The position numbers were made by a program, and so were the translations under genes. Positions 17,705-27,400 of a stretch of DNA of 64,000 nt are shown here, piece by piece. The notes under the pieces are model-generated. The model saw nothing but the letters and a program-made list of their open reading frames with translations. It did no database searches and was not told where the DNA came from. The stretch is taken from NCBI RefSeq assembly GCF_013409935.1, contig NZ_JACCCO010000002.1, positions 558,001 to 622,000 on the forward strand. The letters run 5' to 3'. The DNA is from Streptosporangium sandarakinum (GTDB lineage Bacteria; Actinomycetota; Actinomycetes; Streptosporangiales; Streptosporangiaceae). Every line of letters starts with the position of its first letter. Position 1 is the stretch's first letter.

Positions 17705-20700
17705 TCACCCTCCCCCCGCCAGGCGGATGATGTGCATGAAGAGGCTGTCCAGGTCGCCCTCGTTGATGAACTTGGTCGACCGGGCCGCCGTCTCGGCGAC
17801 GATGCCCGTCCTCGTCGACGGCGGGTCCAACTCCGCCGGTTTGTAGTCCTGCCGCATGCCCTGTCCCGACCCCGAGGGCCGCACCATGCCCTGGGGCGGC
17901 CGTCCGTCGGGGTACATCTTCCCGTCGCGGTAGACGCTGACGGATTTCGACGGATGCCTGCTCCCGTCGATGCGGTGGTAGCTCCCGTCCCTGACCGGCG
18001 AGCGTTGCGCCTTGGGCGGGGACTGCCGTTGGACCGCCTTGCGGCTGGTCGGACGGTGGGCGGGCCGCTGCCGGGCCGGCTTGGCCGGGGCCCTGCTCAC
18101 GCGTCTGCTGCGCGCCTTGGCCACGGCCGCCTTGGCCCGCCGGGCCGCCGCCCGGCGCGCGGCCGCCGCCGCTCTTCTCTTGGCCGCCGCGGCGGCCGCC
18201 TTCCTGGCCTTCTCGGCCGCTCGTTTCTTCGCCGCCTGCGCGGCCTTCTTCTTCGCCAGCTCCGCGGCCTTCCTCTTCGCCAGCTCCGCGGCCTTCTTCT
18301 TGGCGAGCGCGGCGGCCCGCCGCTTGGCCAGCGCGATGGCCGCCCGCCGGGCCGCCGCCTGGGCCGCCCGCCTGGCGGCCGCCTGGGCGAGCTTCCTGGC
18401 CAGGGCGCGCGCCGCGATCCTGGCCGCGATGCCGACGACGATCCAGACCAGCTGCCCGTCGGGGTCGCTCATCGTGACGGGGCTGTTGTTGGCGTAGGCG
18501 TAGGCGTTGAGCTGCTGGGGGTCCTCCTCGTCGATGACCGGGTCGACGGACAGGAACCGGCCGTTCACGGGGTCGTACTCGCGGGCGCCGAGCTGGACGA
18601 GCCCGGTCGACGCGTCCCGCACGCCTCCCACGAATCCCCGCTGGCCGGGCCACCACGGCGGTACCGCGCCGCGGTCCTCACCGAACGGCGTCGTCCTGCG
18701 GACGGCCACGTCTCCGGTGCCGCCGTTGACCGCCGCCTGCGCGGTGCCCTGATGGTCGGACGCCAGGAAGTACACCTTGTTGTCGGGGGTCCGCACGGCG
18801 ATCGTCTCGTCGCCGATGGTGTAGTAGCGGGTGCACTCGACGACGTCCTTGGCGATGTCGAGCCGCAGCTCCATGTCGTCGATGTAAAGCGTCGAGTCCG
18901 TCGGCGTCTTGCGGAGCAGCCGCTCGCCGTCGGCGTCGTACACGAACGACGTGGTCTTTCCCGCCTCGGTCACCGATTCGAGGTTGCCCTCGGCGTCCCA
19001 GACCAGGGTCTGGTCGGCCGCCCCGACCTTGCGCCGGGTCGTGTTCCCGGCCTCGTCGTAGGCGAAGACGTCCGTGCCGGCCGTCAGGAGGGCGTGCGGC
19101 CGCGCCTCACCCGCGGCGGGGTAGGTGTAGGAGCGGACGGACTCCGCGCGCCCGCCGAACGCGTGCCGCGTCTCCTTCGTCCTGTTGCCGGTGGAGTCGT
19201 AGGCGTAGCCGATCGCGTACGGCGCCACGCCGCCGATCGTGTCCGACCGCGGGCCGCCGCCCGCGCAGTCGTCGGTGGCCGTCCACGCCGCGGTCAGGCG
19301 GCGCAGGTGGTCGTAGGTGAAGCACTGGGTGTCCTTGGACCGGCCGCCGTCCATGTCCGTGATCCTGGTGATGTTCCCGGCCGGGTCGTAGGTGTAGTTG
19401 AGGTCCAGGTCGGGCGCCGGGGCCGACTCGCGGTCCAGCCGGGTCCGGGTCAGCCGCCGGGTGCTCTCGTCGTGGGTGTAGGTGAGCCAGCTCTTCTTCC
19501 CGCCGCTGTTCAGCTCGTACTGCAGGGTCTCGCCCAGCTTGGAGTAGCGGGTGGCCGTGACGTACGACGACAGGCCGGTGACGGTGACCGGCTGGCTGAG
19601 CCCGTCGTAGGTGTAGACGACCGACTCCTCCGCCAGCCCGCCCGCGGCGGGGAAGCCGGCGGACTGCACCTGGTCGTCGAGGGTGTAGCGGCTGTTGAGC
19701 ACGTACGACCCGGCCAGCTTGCCTTCCCTGGCGGGGACGGTGACGGTCTGCCGCAGGGTGCGGTACTCGGCGTCGATCGCGTTGATCTCCGCCTTGTACG
19801 CCTGGCCGCCGACGTAGCGGATGCTGGCGTTCATGTGCCCCTTGGCCAGCGCGTCGTACTTCCACTCCGCGAGCAGCGGGCCGGTCGTGGAGCCCTCGTG
19901 GAGCTCGCGCTTGCGCCCCAGCGCGTCGTAGACGTACGCCAGGGTCCGGCCCCGGGCGTCGGTGGAGGTGACGGCCTCGTCGACGTCGTTGTAGGTGAAC
20001 GTCGTGACGCCCTTGTCGGGGTCCTCGGTCCTGATCTCCCTGCCCCGCAGGTCGTAGGTGTGCCGCCACACGTTGCCCGCGTGGTCGGTCACGGTGGCCA
20101 GCCGGTCCGACGTGTCGTAGGTGTACTTGGTCGCCTCGTAGTCGCCGGTGGGCGTGGCCCCCTTGTACTGCCTCAGTTCGACGAGCCGGCCCTCGGCGTC
20201 GCCGATGCGGGTGACGGCGGTGCCTCCGGCGGGGGCGGTGATGTGCATCCGGTCGCCGCGGTAGGTGGCGGCGGCTCGCCACTTCTCCACGCCCTTGACC
20301 CGGAACGCCTGGACGGACACCTCCCCGGTCCCGTCGTAGGAGGTGACGATCTGGCTGGGAACGGCCGTGTCGGCCACCCCCAGCAGCTCGGTGGACGGCT
20401 CGCCGGGGCTGAAGTAGCCGCTGTTGGACTTGGCCACCTCGCCGAGCGAGTTGTGGAAGGTGTCGGTGATCGTGCGCCCGTCGCGCAGCGCGGGATCCTG
20501 CGCCTGGTCGTCCCGGGGCGCCGGCTCCTGGGTCTGCCGGGGGCGCAGCAGGCCGTCGAGCAGCTCGTGGCTGACGGTGTAGCCGCCGTCCGCCCGCAGG
20601 GTCTTCGTGGTGACGACGTTGGGGCCGTCGTTACGCGTCAGGTAGGAGTACTCGGTGCTGGGCGACTGGCCGGCCTCCTTGCTGCGGTCGCCCTGCCACA

Positions 20701-23700
20701 CCTTGACGAGACGGCCGAGCGCGTCGTGCTCCAGGTCGACGCGCCGGTTGTTGGCGTCGATCTCGGTGACGACCTCGCCCCAGGCCGGCTCGATGAGGGT
20801 GCGTTCCACGTGGCCGAGCGGGTTGGTCTCGGTGACCTCCGTCGCCGGAGCGCCGGAGGTCGGTGTGTAGGCGGTGACGACCTTGGTGCCCGCCGCGTCG
20901 GTCTCGCTGGTCATCCGCCCGTAGGCGTCGTAGGTCTTGACCGACTCGGTGACGGCCGAGCCGTCCCCGGCCACGGACTGGACGGCGGTGACGTCGCCCT
21001 TGACGGGCGCCTGGCCGTACGGCCCGCCGTCGAACTGCATCCTCTCGTCGGAGATCACGTCGGCGGCGGCCAGTTTCGACACGCCGGCGCCGCATCCCGC
21101 GGCGACCTTGTGGATCCTGCTGGTGTAGTCCAGCAGCCACGCCGTGGTGTTGCGGGCGTAGGTGTAGCGGGTGCACTGGTCGTCGTCACCGGTGTCCAGG
21201 TCGCCCTTCTCGTCGACCTGGGTGAGCATGCCCTGGGTGTCGTAGGCGCGTTCCTCGGCGGTGCGCCGCCACTTCCCGCCCTCCAGCGCGGTGCGGGTCA
21301 CCATGGATTTCGGCTCGACGATGTGGGCGAGCTTGGTGACGCCGCCCTGGGTGGACTCGGCCGTCTTGAGCGACCACGGCTCCTCCGCCGTGGCGGTCGC
21401 GATCTCCCCGCCGTCGCCCTCGTAGAGGATCTCCTCACGCTCGAACCCGGCGAACTGGTCGAAGTCGTCCAGCTTGCCGCCCTCGGAGTCCACGACCTGC
21501 GCCCGGCGTTTGGAACCGTCGGCCTGGCGGTCGCCGTCCATGCCGCGGAAGTACCGGAACTCGGTGAGCGTGCGCTGGGTGTCCTGTCCGTCGCCGCCGC
21601 GGACCCTGACCCTGCCGAACCCGCGCCACTCCGACCAGGTGCGGTGCTCGGGTTTCACCAGGATGTTGTCGGCGTAGTGCCAGGCGGCGCCGTCGAGGTA
21701 CTCGTAGTCGGTGACGACCGGCGGTGACTGCGCGACCCGGTCGATCTCCAGCGTCCGCGTCACGACGTACTTGTGGAACCAGTCGGTGACCTCGCCCTCG
21801 TCCGGCGGCGCCCACCGCTGGGGGAAGCAGAGCCGGCCGTTGCGGTCGGCGGCCGGCGCGTCTCCCGGCTTGCAGTCGGCGGGGCCGTACTCGACCCGGA
21901 GCTCCCCGCCGCTCTCGTTGTTCACCGACCGGACCCGCCACTTGACGAGCGGCGCGCGGCCCTCGTTGGAATCCACCCTGTTGGGCAGCTGGACGCCGGC
22001 GAACGTGATCTTCGGCAGGGTGATGGTGCCGCCCACGTGGCCGCTCTGCTGGATGGACGCGAGCCACAGCGAGGGGCTGAGGCCGTCACCCGTCGCGGGG
22101 AAGGAGTGCGTCAGCGTCCAGGAGTCGACGTCGCAGTACGGCTTGCCCGCGCACTTGGCCGTGTCGGGGTTGAGCACCTGGGTGGTGACCTTCGCCAGGC
22201 GCAGACGGGTGAAGAACGTCGGCGACAGCCGGTCGGTGCACTTCTCCCCCGAGCCGCAGATCTGGTCGAAGGGGACGTCGGGCCAGTGGCTCGCCGTCTC
22301 CTTCTTGAGCTGGTCGGCGGCGCAGGTGACCGTCCCGCCGGGCACGCAGCGTTCGGCGACGTCGAAGACGACGCGGGCCGCGGGCGACCTGGTGAACAGC
22401 TCGCCCCGCAGGTAGCCGTAGTCGATCCGCTTGAGGTATCCGCCGCGCACGTACTCCGTGCCCTGCTCGGGCTTCATGTTCCGCCCGTAGTGGTTCTTCT
22501 CGGCCCCGTACCAGTAGGTGGTGGCGTTGCCGTGCGTGTCGACGGCGAGGTCGAGGTTCCACCGGTAGGCCTGCTGACACCAGGAGGACGCCGCGTCGCT
22601 CTTGTGGCAGGGCTCGCCGCTGTTGTTGCCGAACACCGGCACCGTCCACGTCGACCCGGTCTCCGGCTTGCCCGTGGCCCAGCCGGGCAGGCGGTTCAGG
22701 CCGAAGGTGTACTGGGTGCCGTCGTCGGTGGTGACGCGCCAGTGCTCACCGTTGTCGTCGCCGTTGGCGGCGCCCGTGAGGTACTCGACGCGCGTCCCGT
22801 CGTCGCGCCTGGGCCGCCACTGCTTGGTCGTGGCGTCCTTGACCAGCTCGACGGCCGAGTTGCCGAGGGCCAGTGTCGCGTTCTCCTGGTCCCAGCACAG
22901 GTCGCCGGTCTTCTTGCCGTCGATCATGCACGACTTGTAGCGGCGTTCGATGTAGCCGCCGGGGTTCAGCTCGAACCCCTCGCCCGCCCAGGACGGCTGG
23001 TTGTTCGTCGAGACGGTGCGGCCGTCCACGCTCTGGGAGCTGTAGACGAGCGACATCTCGGGTTCCTCACCGCCCAGCGCGGGTGGCGCCCGCAGGCCGT
23101 AGTCCCAGGTGAAGTCACCCGACTGCGTGCCGACGCTCCAGTTCGACGAGGGGGCGAGCGAGGTGGCCGCGTGGTCGCCCGACGGCCCGGAGGGCGCCGC
23201 CTGCAGCGCGTACAGCGCCGGCATGTCGACGTCGGCGGCCAGCGTGCCGTTCTTCGCGTCGTTGTCGGACGGTACGGGTTCGGGTCGCGGGCAGGCGGCC
23301 GCGGCGGTCGGGGCCGTCGGGGCCGTCAGGGCGCACTCGTCCAGCCGTACCAGCCGCAACCTGGCGCCGTAGTCGCCGCCGAAGGCGTACCGGAAGCCGG
23401 AGTAGTCGATCTCCAGCCGGGTGCGCCCCCTCGCGACCGCCAGTCCCTGCCCCGCCGTCACCCGCAGGGCGAGACCGAGGAGTCCGGACGGCGCGGTGTC
23501 GAGCAGTTCGACGCGGACCCTGTCGGGGGTGGCCGCCGCCGCGACCTCCTTGCTTTCCTTGGCTTCCTTGCCGCCCTCGCCGTTCCTGTCGTCCGCGGCC
23601 TTGGCGGGCTCGGCGGGCTTCTTCGGCGGGGCGAGCCGTACCGGGAAGTCGGCCGTCAGCGTGCGCGCGCCGGCGCCGCCGGTCGCGTCCAGCTCGACCG

Positions 23701-23989
23701 CCTGCGGTTTCGGCCAGACGACGCTCGGCGGCGTCTTCCACGCCTGCTTCTCCGCCGGGTCGGCCGTCCTGGGCAGTACGGGGACCCGCTTTCCGAGGAC
23801 CGGGGTCTCCCGCTGGACGGCCGGAGCGGAACGGGGCGCGGCGCTCGCGGGCTCCGCGTGCACCAGCGGCGCCATCACGACGACCGCCAGCGTGGCCGCC
23901 AGCCGCCGGGGCCACGGCGACTCCCGTACGGGATGCGTCAGACGGTTCCAGTAGGACTCCGGAGGATCTGGATCATGTGCCAGGTTCAC
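17705..23989 (-). CDS. Giant secreted YD-repeat (Rhs-like) protein with histone-H1-like tail
   Basis: A protein of about 2,094 residues. I chose GTG 23989 (after GGGTGAAG) because it puts a normal signal peptide (PRRLAATLAVVVMAPLVHAEPASA) near the N-terminus; the frame is open to a TTG at 24130. A proline/alanine region precedes a conserved block (NWSVGTQSGDFTWDYGLRAP, then MSLVYSSQSVDGRT). Many YD repeats follow, such as YTYDPAGNITRITD and FVYDADGERLLRK. The Rhs core closes with LGAREYDPVNGRFLSVDP and NAYAYANNSPVTMSDPDG. Beyond the core, 249 residues form a variable tip: a hydrophobic start (VWIVVGIAARIAA), about 130 residues of Ala/Lys/Arg repeats like histone H1, then an unrecognised 100-residue C-terminal piece ending KFINEGDLDSLFMHIIRLAG. 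In Rhs proteins the tip is often a toxin, but no immunity-like gene follows. It may pair with the upstream LamG protein. Confidence 0.9.
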   Translation of the reverse strand: MNLAHDPDPPESYWNRLTHPVRESPWPRRLAATLAVVVMAPLVHAEPASAAPRSAPAVQRETPVLGKRVPVLPRTADPAEKQAWKTPPSVVWPKPQAVELDATGGAGARTLTADFPVRLAPPKKPAEPAKAADDRNGEGGKEAKESKEVAAAATPDRVRVELLDTAPSGLLGLALRVTAGQGLAVARGRTRLEIDYSGFRYAFGGDYGARLRLVRLDECALTAPTAPTAAAACPRPEPVPSDNDAKNGTLAADVDMPALYALQAAPSGPSGDHAATSLAPSSNWSVGTQSGDFTWDYGLRAPPALGGEEPEMSLVYSSQSVDGRTVSTNNQPSWAGEGFELNPGGYIERRYKSCMIDGKKTGDLCWDQENATLALGNSAVELVKDATTKQWRPRRDDGTRVEYLTGAANGDDNGEHWRVTTDDGTQYTFGLNRLPGWATGKPETGSTWTVPVFGNNSGEPCHKSDAASSWCQQAYRWNLDLAVDTHGNATTYWYGAEKNHYGRNMKPEQGTEYVRGGYLKRIDYGYLRGELFTRSPAARVVFDVAERCVPGGTVTCAADQLKKETASHWPDVPFDQICGSGEKCTDRLSPTFFTRLRLAKVTTQVLNPDTAKCAGKPYCDVDSWTLTHSFPATGDGLSPSLWLASIQQSGHVGGTITLPKITFAGVQLPNRVDSNEGRAPLVKWRVRSVNNESGGELRVEYGPADCKPGDAPAADRNGRLCFPQRWAPPDEGEVTDWFHKYVVTRTLEIDRVAQSPPVVTDYEYLDGAAWHYADNILVKPEHRTWSEWRGFGRVRVRGGDGQDTQRTLTEFRYFRGMDGDRQADGSKRRAQVVDSEGGKLDDFDQFAGFEREEILYEGDGGEIATATAEEPWSLKTAESTQGGVTKLAHIVEPKSMVTRTALEGGKWRRTAEERAYDTQGMLTQVDEKGDLDTGDDDQCTRYTYARNTTAWLLDYTSRIHKVAAGCGAGVSKLAAADVISDERMQFDGGPYGQAPVKGDVTAVQSVAGDGSAVTESVKTYDAYGRMTSETDAAGTKVVTAYTPTSGAPATEVTETNPLGHVERTLIEPAWGEVVTEIDANNRRVDLEHDALGRLVKVWQGDRSKEAGQSPSTEYSYLTRNDGPNVVTTKTLRADGGYTVSHELLDGLLRPRQTQEPAPRDDQAQDPALRDGRTITDTFHNSLGEVAKSNSGYFSPGEPSTELLGVADTAVPSQIVTSYDGTGEVSVQAFRVKGVEKWRAAATYRGDRMHITAPAGGTAVTRIGDAEGRLVELRQYKGATPTGDYEATKYTYDTSDRLATVTDHAGNVWRHTYDLRGREIRTEDPDKGVTTFTYNDVDEAVTSTDARGRTLAYVYDALGRKRELHEGSTTGPLLAEWKYDALAKGHMNASIRYVGGQAYKAEINAIDAEYRTLRQTVTVPAREGKLAGSYVLNSRYTLDDQVQSAGFPAAGGLAEESVVYTYDGLSQPVTVTGLSSYVTATRYSKLGETLQYELNSGGKKSWLTYTHDESTRRLTRTRLDRESAPAPDLDLNYTYDPAGNITRITDMDGGRSKDTQCFTYDHLRRLTAAWTATDDCAGGGPRSDTIGGVAPYAIGYAYDSTGNRTKETRHAFGGRAESVRSYTYPAAGEARPHALLTAGTDVFAYDEAGNTTRRKVGAADQTLVWDAEGNLESVTEAGKTTSFVYDADGERLLRKTPTDSTLYIDDMELRLDIAKDVVECTRYYTIGDETIAVRTPDNKVYFLASDHQGTAQAAVNGGTGDVAVRRTTPFGEDRGAVPPWWPGQRGFVGGVRDASTGLVQLGAREYDPVNGRFLSVDPVIDEEDPQQLNAYAYANNSPVTMSDPDGQLVWIVVGIAARIAARALARKLAQAAARRAAQAAARRAAIALAKRRAAALAKKKAAELAKRKAAELAKKKAAQAAKKRAAEKARKAAAAAAKRRAAAAARRAAARRAKAAVAKARSRRVSRAPAKPARQRPAHRPTSRKAVQRQSPPKAQRSPVRDGSYHRIDGSRHPSKSVSVYRDGKMYPDGRPPQGMVRPSGSGQGMRQDYKPAELDPPSTRTGIVAETAARSTKFINEGDLDSLFMHIIRLAGGG
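18007..18434 (-). repeat. Lys/Ala/Arg-rich repeat coding region
   Basis: Degenerate in-frame repeats of roughly 21-30 bp (encoding AELAKKKA, AELAKRKA, AALAKKKA and relatives) inside the YD-repeat gene. The encoded stretch is strongly basic and helical, like actinobacterial histone-H1/HupB tails. Confidence 0.7.
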
Positions 23990-24438
23990 TGACTTCACCC
24001 AATCTGTGGACGAGTCGAACGGGGGGAGTGACCGGCTGGACGAGCCGGGGCGGAGGGGTGAACGACCGGTTCGGAAAGGGACGGGAAGGGGCGGGGCGGT
24101 GAGCGACCGAGAGGAGAAGAAACGAGACAAGAAGGGATAAAACGGGATATGGAAGACCGGAATTGAGCAGGGAAGGTCGGAGCGGGACCGGAGGAGACCG
24201 GGATCGGGGGAAGGCCGGGGCGGGGACCGGAGGCCGGGGACCGGGGATCGGGGATCGGTGGGGGCGGGGAAACCGATGGGATGGGGACCGGTGAGTCGAG
24301 GGCCGGTGAGTCGAGGGCCGGTGAGTCGAGGGCCGGTGAGTCGAGGGCCGGTGGGTCAGGGGCCGGTGAGTCGGGGGCCGGTGAGTCGGGGCCGCCCGGC
24401 GGAGTGCCGGGCGGCCGATCGGGAGATCCGCCCGGGGA
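23990..24438. other. 449-bp G-rich intergenic region with tandem repeats
   Basis: The gap between the LamG gene and the YD-repeat gene. On the plus strand the stretch from about 24160 to 24290 is dominated by GGGGACCGG, GGGATCGG and GGAGACCGG words. It is followed by a 15-bp tandem array (separate entry). No convincing gene or promoter was found. Presumably the promoter or leader of the YD-repeat gene lies within it. Confidence 0.5.
24291..24394. repeat. 15-bp tandem array, seven units
   Basis: Unit GTGAGTCGAGGGCCG occurs four times exactly (24291-24350). Three variants follow (GTGGGTCAGGGGCCG, GTGAGTCGGGGGCCG and a 14-bp GTGAGTCGGGGCCG). It is 45 bp from the end of the LamG gene. Confidence 0.9.
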
Positions 24439-27400
24439 CTACTGGGCGGCCAGCTGGGCGATCTGTTCGGCGCTCAGCACGCCGTCATAGGTACGGACGT
24501 CGTCCACGATCCCCGGCCAGTGACCGGTGAAGACGCCCGCGGCCTTGGCCCGGCCCAGTTGCAGCGGGCCGGTGGCGTTCCACGAGCTGACGTGGGCGGT
24601 GACGGTACCGGCCGACAGCCGGCCGTTCACGTAGATGCGCAGTTCGCCCTGGAGGGGGTCGTAGACCCCGGCCACGTGGGTCCACTCGAACGGCGCGGGG
24701 ACCGCGTCGGAGCGTGTCCGCGCCACCGCGGCGGTGTCGGTGTCGGCGGCGGCCATGCCGAGGACCCAGCGCCCCTTCTCCTTGTCGTAACCGAGCTGGA
24801 ATCCGCTGGCCCTGCTCCCGGCCTGGGAGACGATCGCCGCGTCGCGGGTGGGCAGGTAGTCGAGCTGGGTCCAGGCGGCGACGGTGAATCCCGTCGCGGT
24901 GTTGACGGCGGGACCGGCGGCCTGCGCGTGACCGCCCGTCCCGTCGAGGGCGAGCGCGCCGTCCAGCCAGCCCTCGGTCCACGACGCCCCGCCGCCCAGC
25001 GTCGCCGCCGACGCCCGGCCGGAGGAGTCGGCGGCGACGGCGCCGGATTCCTCGTCCAGCTTCCAGTGCCCGACCAGCGTCGCGGCGCTGTTCACCAGGT
25101 CGTCGACCTCGTCGCCGAACATGGCGCGCCCGTGGACGCGGACGTCGTCGACGTCGCCCGGCCAGAACTCCGTCTCCGCTCCGCCGGTCTTCGTCCTGCC
25201 GATCGTCAGCGGCCCGGTCGCGTCCCACGGCCGGGTGAACGGGACCGCCGACTCCAGGCGGCCGTTGACGTAGAGGGACAGCTCCCCCGCGGCCGTGTCG
25301 TAGACGCCGGCGAGGTGGGTCCACTCGCCGGGCCTCGGCGCGGACGTCGACAGCGCGCGTACCACCGCCGCCCCGTCGGTGTCCGCGACGGTACGGCTCA
25401 GCGCCCAGCGGCCGTCGGCCTTGGAGTACCCCAGGGAGAAGCCGCCGTTGCGCCCGCCGTCCTGGCCGACCGCGGTCGCGGCGGCGCCGGTGCCGGTCAG
25501 CCGCACCCAGGCGGCGACCGTGAGGTCGCCCAGGGTGGACACGACGGGGCCGGTGGTCCGCGCGTGGCCGCCGGCGCCGTCGAGCCGCAGCCCCGCGCCC
25601 GTCCTGCCGGTGGTCCAGGCGGCCGCGCCGTACAGGGTGGCCGGGTGGGCGCCCGTGCGGTCGGCGGCCACCCCGCCCTGCCCGTCGTCCAGGGTCCAGT
25701 GCCCGTCGGGACCGGTGCCCGGGTTGACGTTGAACACGTAGGTGCGGATCGGGCTCTGGTGTCCCGCGCGGTCCTTGCTGCGCACCGCCAGCACGTTGGG
25801 GCCGTCGTGGCGGGGGGTGAGCCGGATCGTCGCGGGCCCGCCCGCCTGGTCGGCCGCGACCTCGGCCTTGGGGGCGGTGTCCAGCCCGTAGACGTAGCCG
25901 ACGACGTCGGCGACGCCGGCCGCGGTGAACGTGAAGGAGCCGGACCGGCCGACGCCGTCGCTCCAGCCGTCCTCCGGGTAGTCCGTCGAGGTCACCACCG
26001 GTTCCCCTCCGGGCGCGGAGGCGTCGGCGGTCATCTCGCACCAGGGGCTCCACGCGCTGTTGATCCTGCCGTCCTCCGCGCGGACCCGCCAGCGGATCAC
26101 GTCGCCGTCACCGAAGGCGCCCTGCGGGACGGTCGCGAAGAAGGCGCTGCCCGTTCCCTGCGACTCGGTGAGCCGCTCCCCCACCTTCGTGCCGGCGGCG
26201 GTCCACCACTCGAACCGTCCCCTGACCGCGTTGTCGGCGTCCCGCAGTTTGGCCCACAGCTTCGGCGTGGTGGTGCCGATGATCGGCCGCTCGGCGCCGG
26301 TGACGCAGTCGCCTCCCGGGTCCGACCAGGTGTCGGCGGCCACGGGCGCGGCGGGCGGCGAGTTGAACTCGATCACCAGGCTGGGGTTGTTCTTGAACTT
26401 CTTCCAGGCGTAGACGTCCGTCTCGCTCGTGGCCCTGAGCCCGACGGTGATGTTGGGCCAGTTCTTCGCCGCGGCGTCGGCGGCCTGGCTGGTGACGTCG
26501 AACTCGACGCCGCCGGGCAGGCAGGACGGCCCCCAGCCCTTCGCGACGTTCACGGTGTCGAGGAGTCTGGACCAGGTGGGCTGCTTGTTCCAGGTGGTGC
26601 TCTTGCTGATCGTGCCGGTCGCCCAGGCCTCGACCTTCCGCGCGCCGCACGAGTAGGACCAGGTCTCGTACGTGCGCAGCGTCGCCTTGATGATCTGCTT
26701 GCCGTGGATGGTCGTGCCGGTGTTCATCTGGAAGAACGACCTGTTGGTCTGCCCGGAGACGTGTCCCACCCTGGCGACGTCGTTGGCGTTCAGGAAGTTG
26801 GACGAGGGGTTGTTGCTCCAGACGGACGTCCAGGCGCCGCGGGCCGCGGAGAAGAACGGGTCGAGGTAGATGGGGAACTTGGTCCCCGGGTCCTCGATCA
26901 TGCCGCGGTGCGGTTTGAGCACCAGCTTCCCGCCGGTGAGTTCGAGGCCCATCACCTCACGGCGCGCGTCCGCGGACGCGCCTTCCCCCGCCGGTGTCTC
27001 CGCCCCTGCCGCCGTCTCCGCTCCCTTCGCCGGCGTGCGCGCGGCCGGGGTTCCCGAGGAGTCCCACATCATCGGCGGTGAGGCGGTGAAGATCGATCCG
27101 CCGTTCCCGTCGACCGCCTCGATGTTGCCGCCCTCGGTGGATTTCAGCGACAGCCCGTCGGCCGAGATCGGGAGGTTCAGCTCGGTGAGGGCCCTGTTCC
27201 GGGCCGCGGCGCGCGACTTGACCACGAGGAGGTGGGAGAAGCCGTCGACGTCCGCCTTGACCTGGAGGTCGACCCCGGGAAGCACCTCTGGGTAGGTCGC
27301 GGTGTCGTCCTTCAGCACGGGCTTCGGCAGCGTGCCCGGCCAGCCCAGCTCCAGCGTCCTGTCGCCGCGGGCCATCCGGGCGAGCGGCGCGTTCCCGCCG

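Noticed and set aside
17636-21727. 1,363-residue open frame antisense to the YD-repeat gene
   Set aside because: No ribosome site, no domain; explained by third-position GC bias of the real gene.
23990-24130. N-terminal 47 residues of the YD-repeat frame from TTG 24130
   Set aside because: It would bury the signal peptide about 70 residues in; GTG 23989 with GGGTGAAG upstream gives a normal export signal.
24291-24394. Possible CRISPR array
   Set aside because: Units are directly adjacent 15-mers with no spacers, and no cas genes are present. The same reasoning applies to 46102-46218 and 60941-61024.
24258-24530. Small repetitive ORF encoding GPVSR repeats
   Set aside because: It is only a translation of the 15-bp tandem array and runs into the LamG gene on the other strand.
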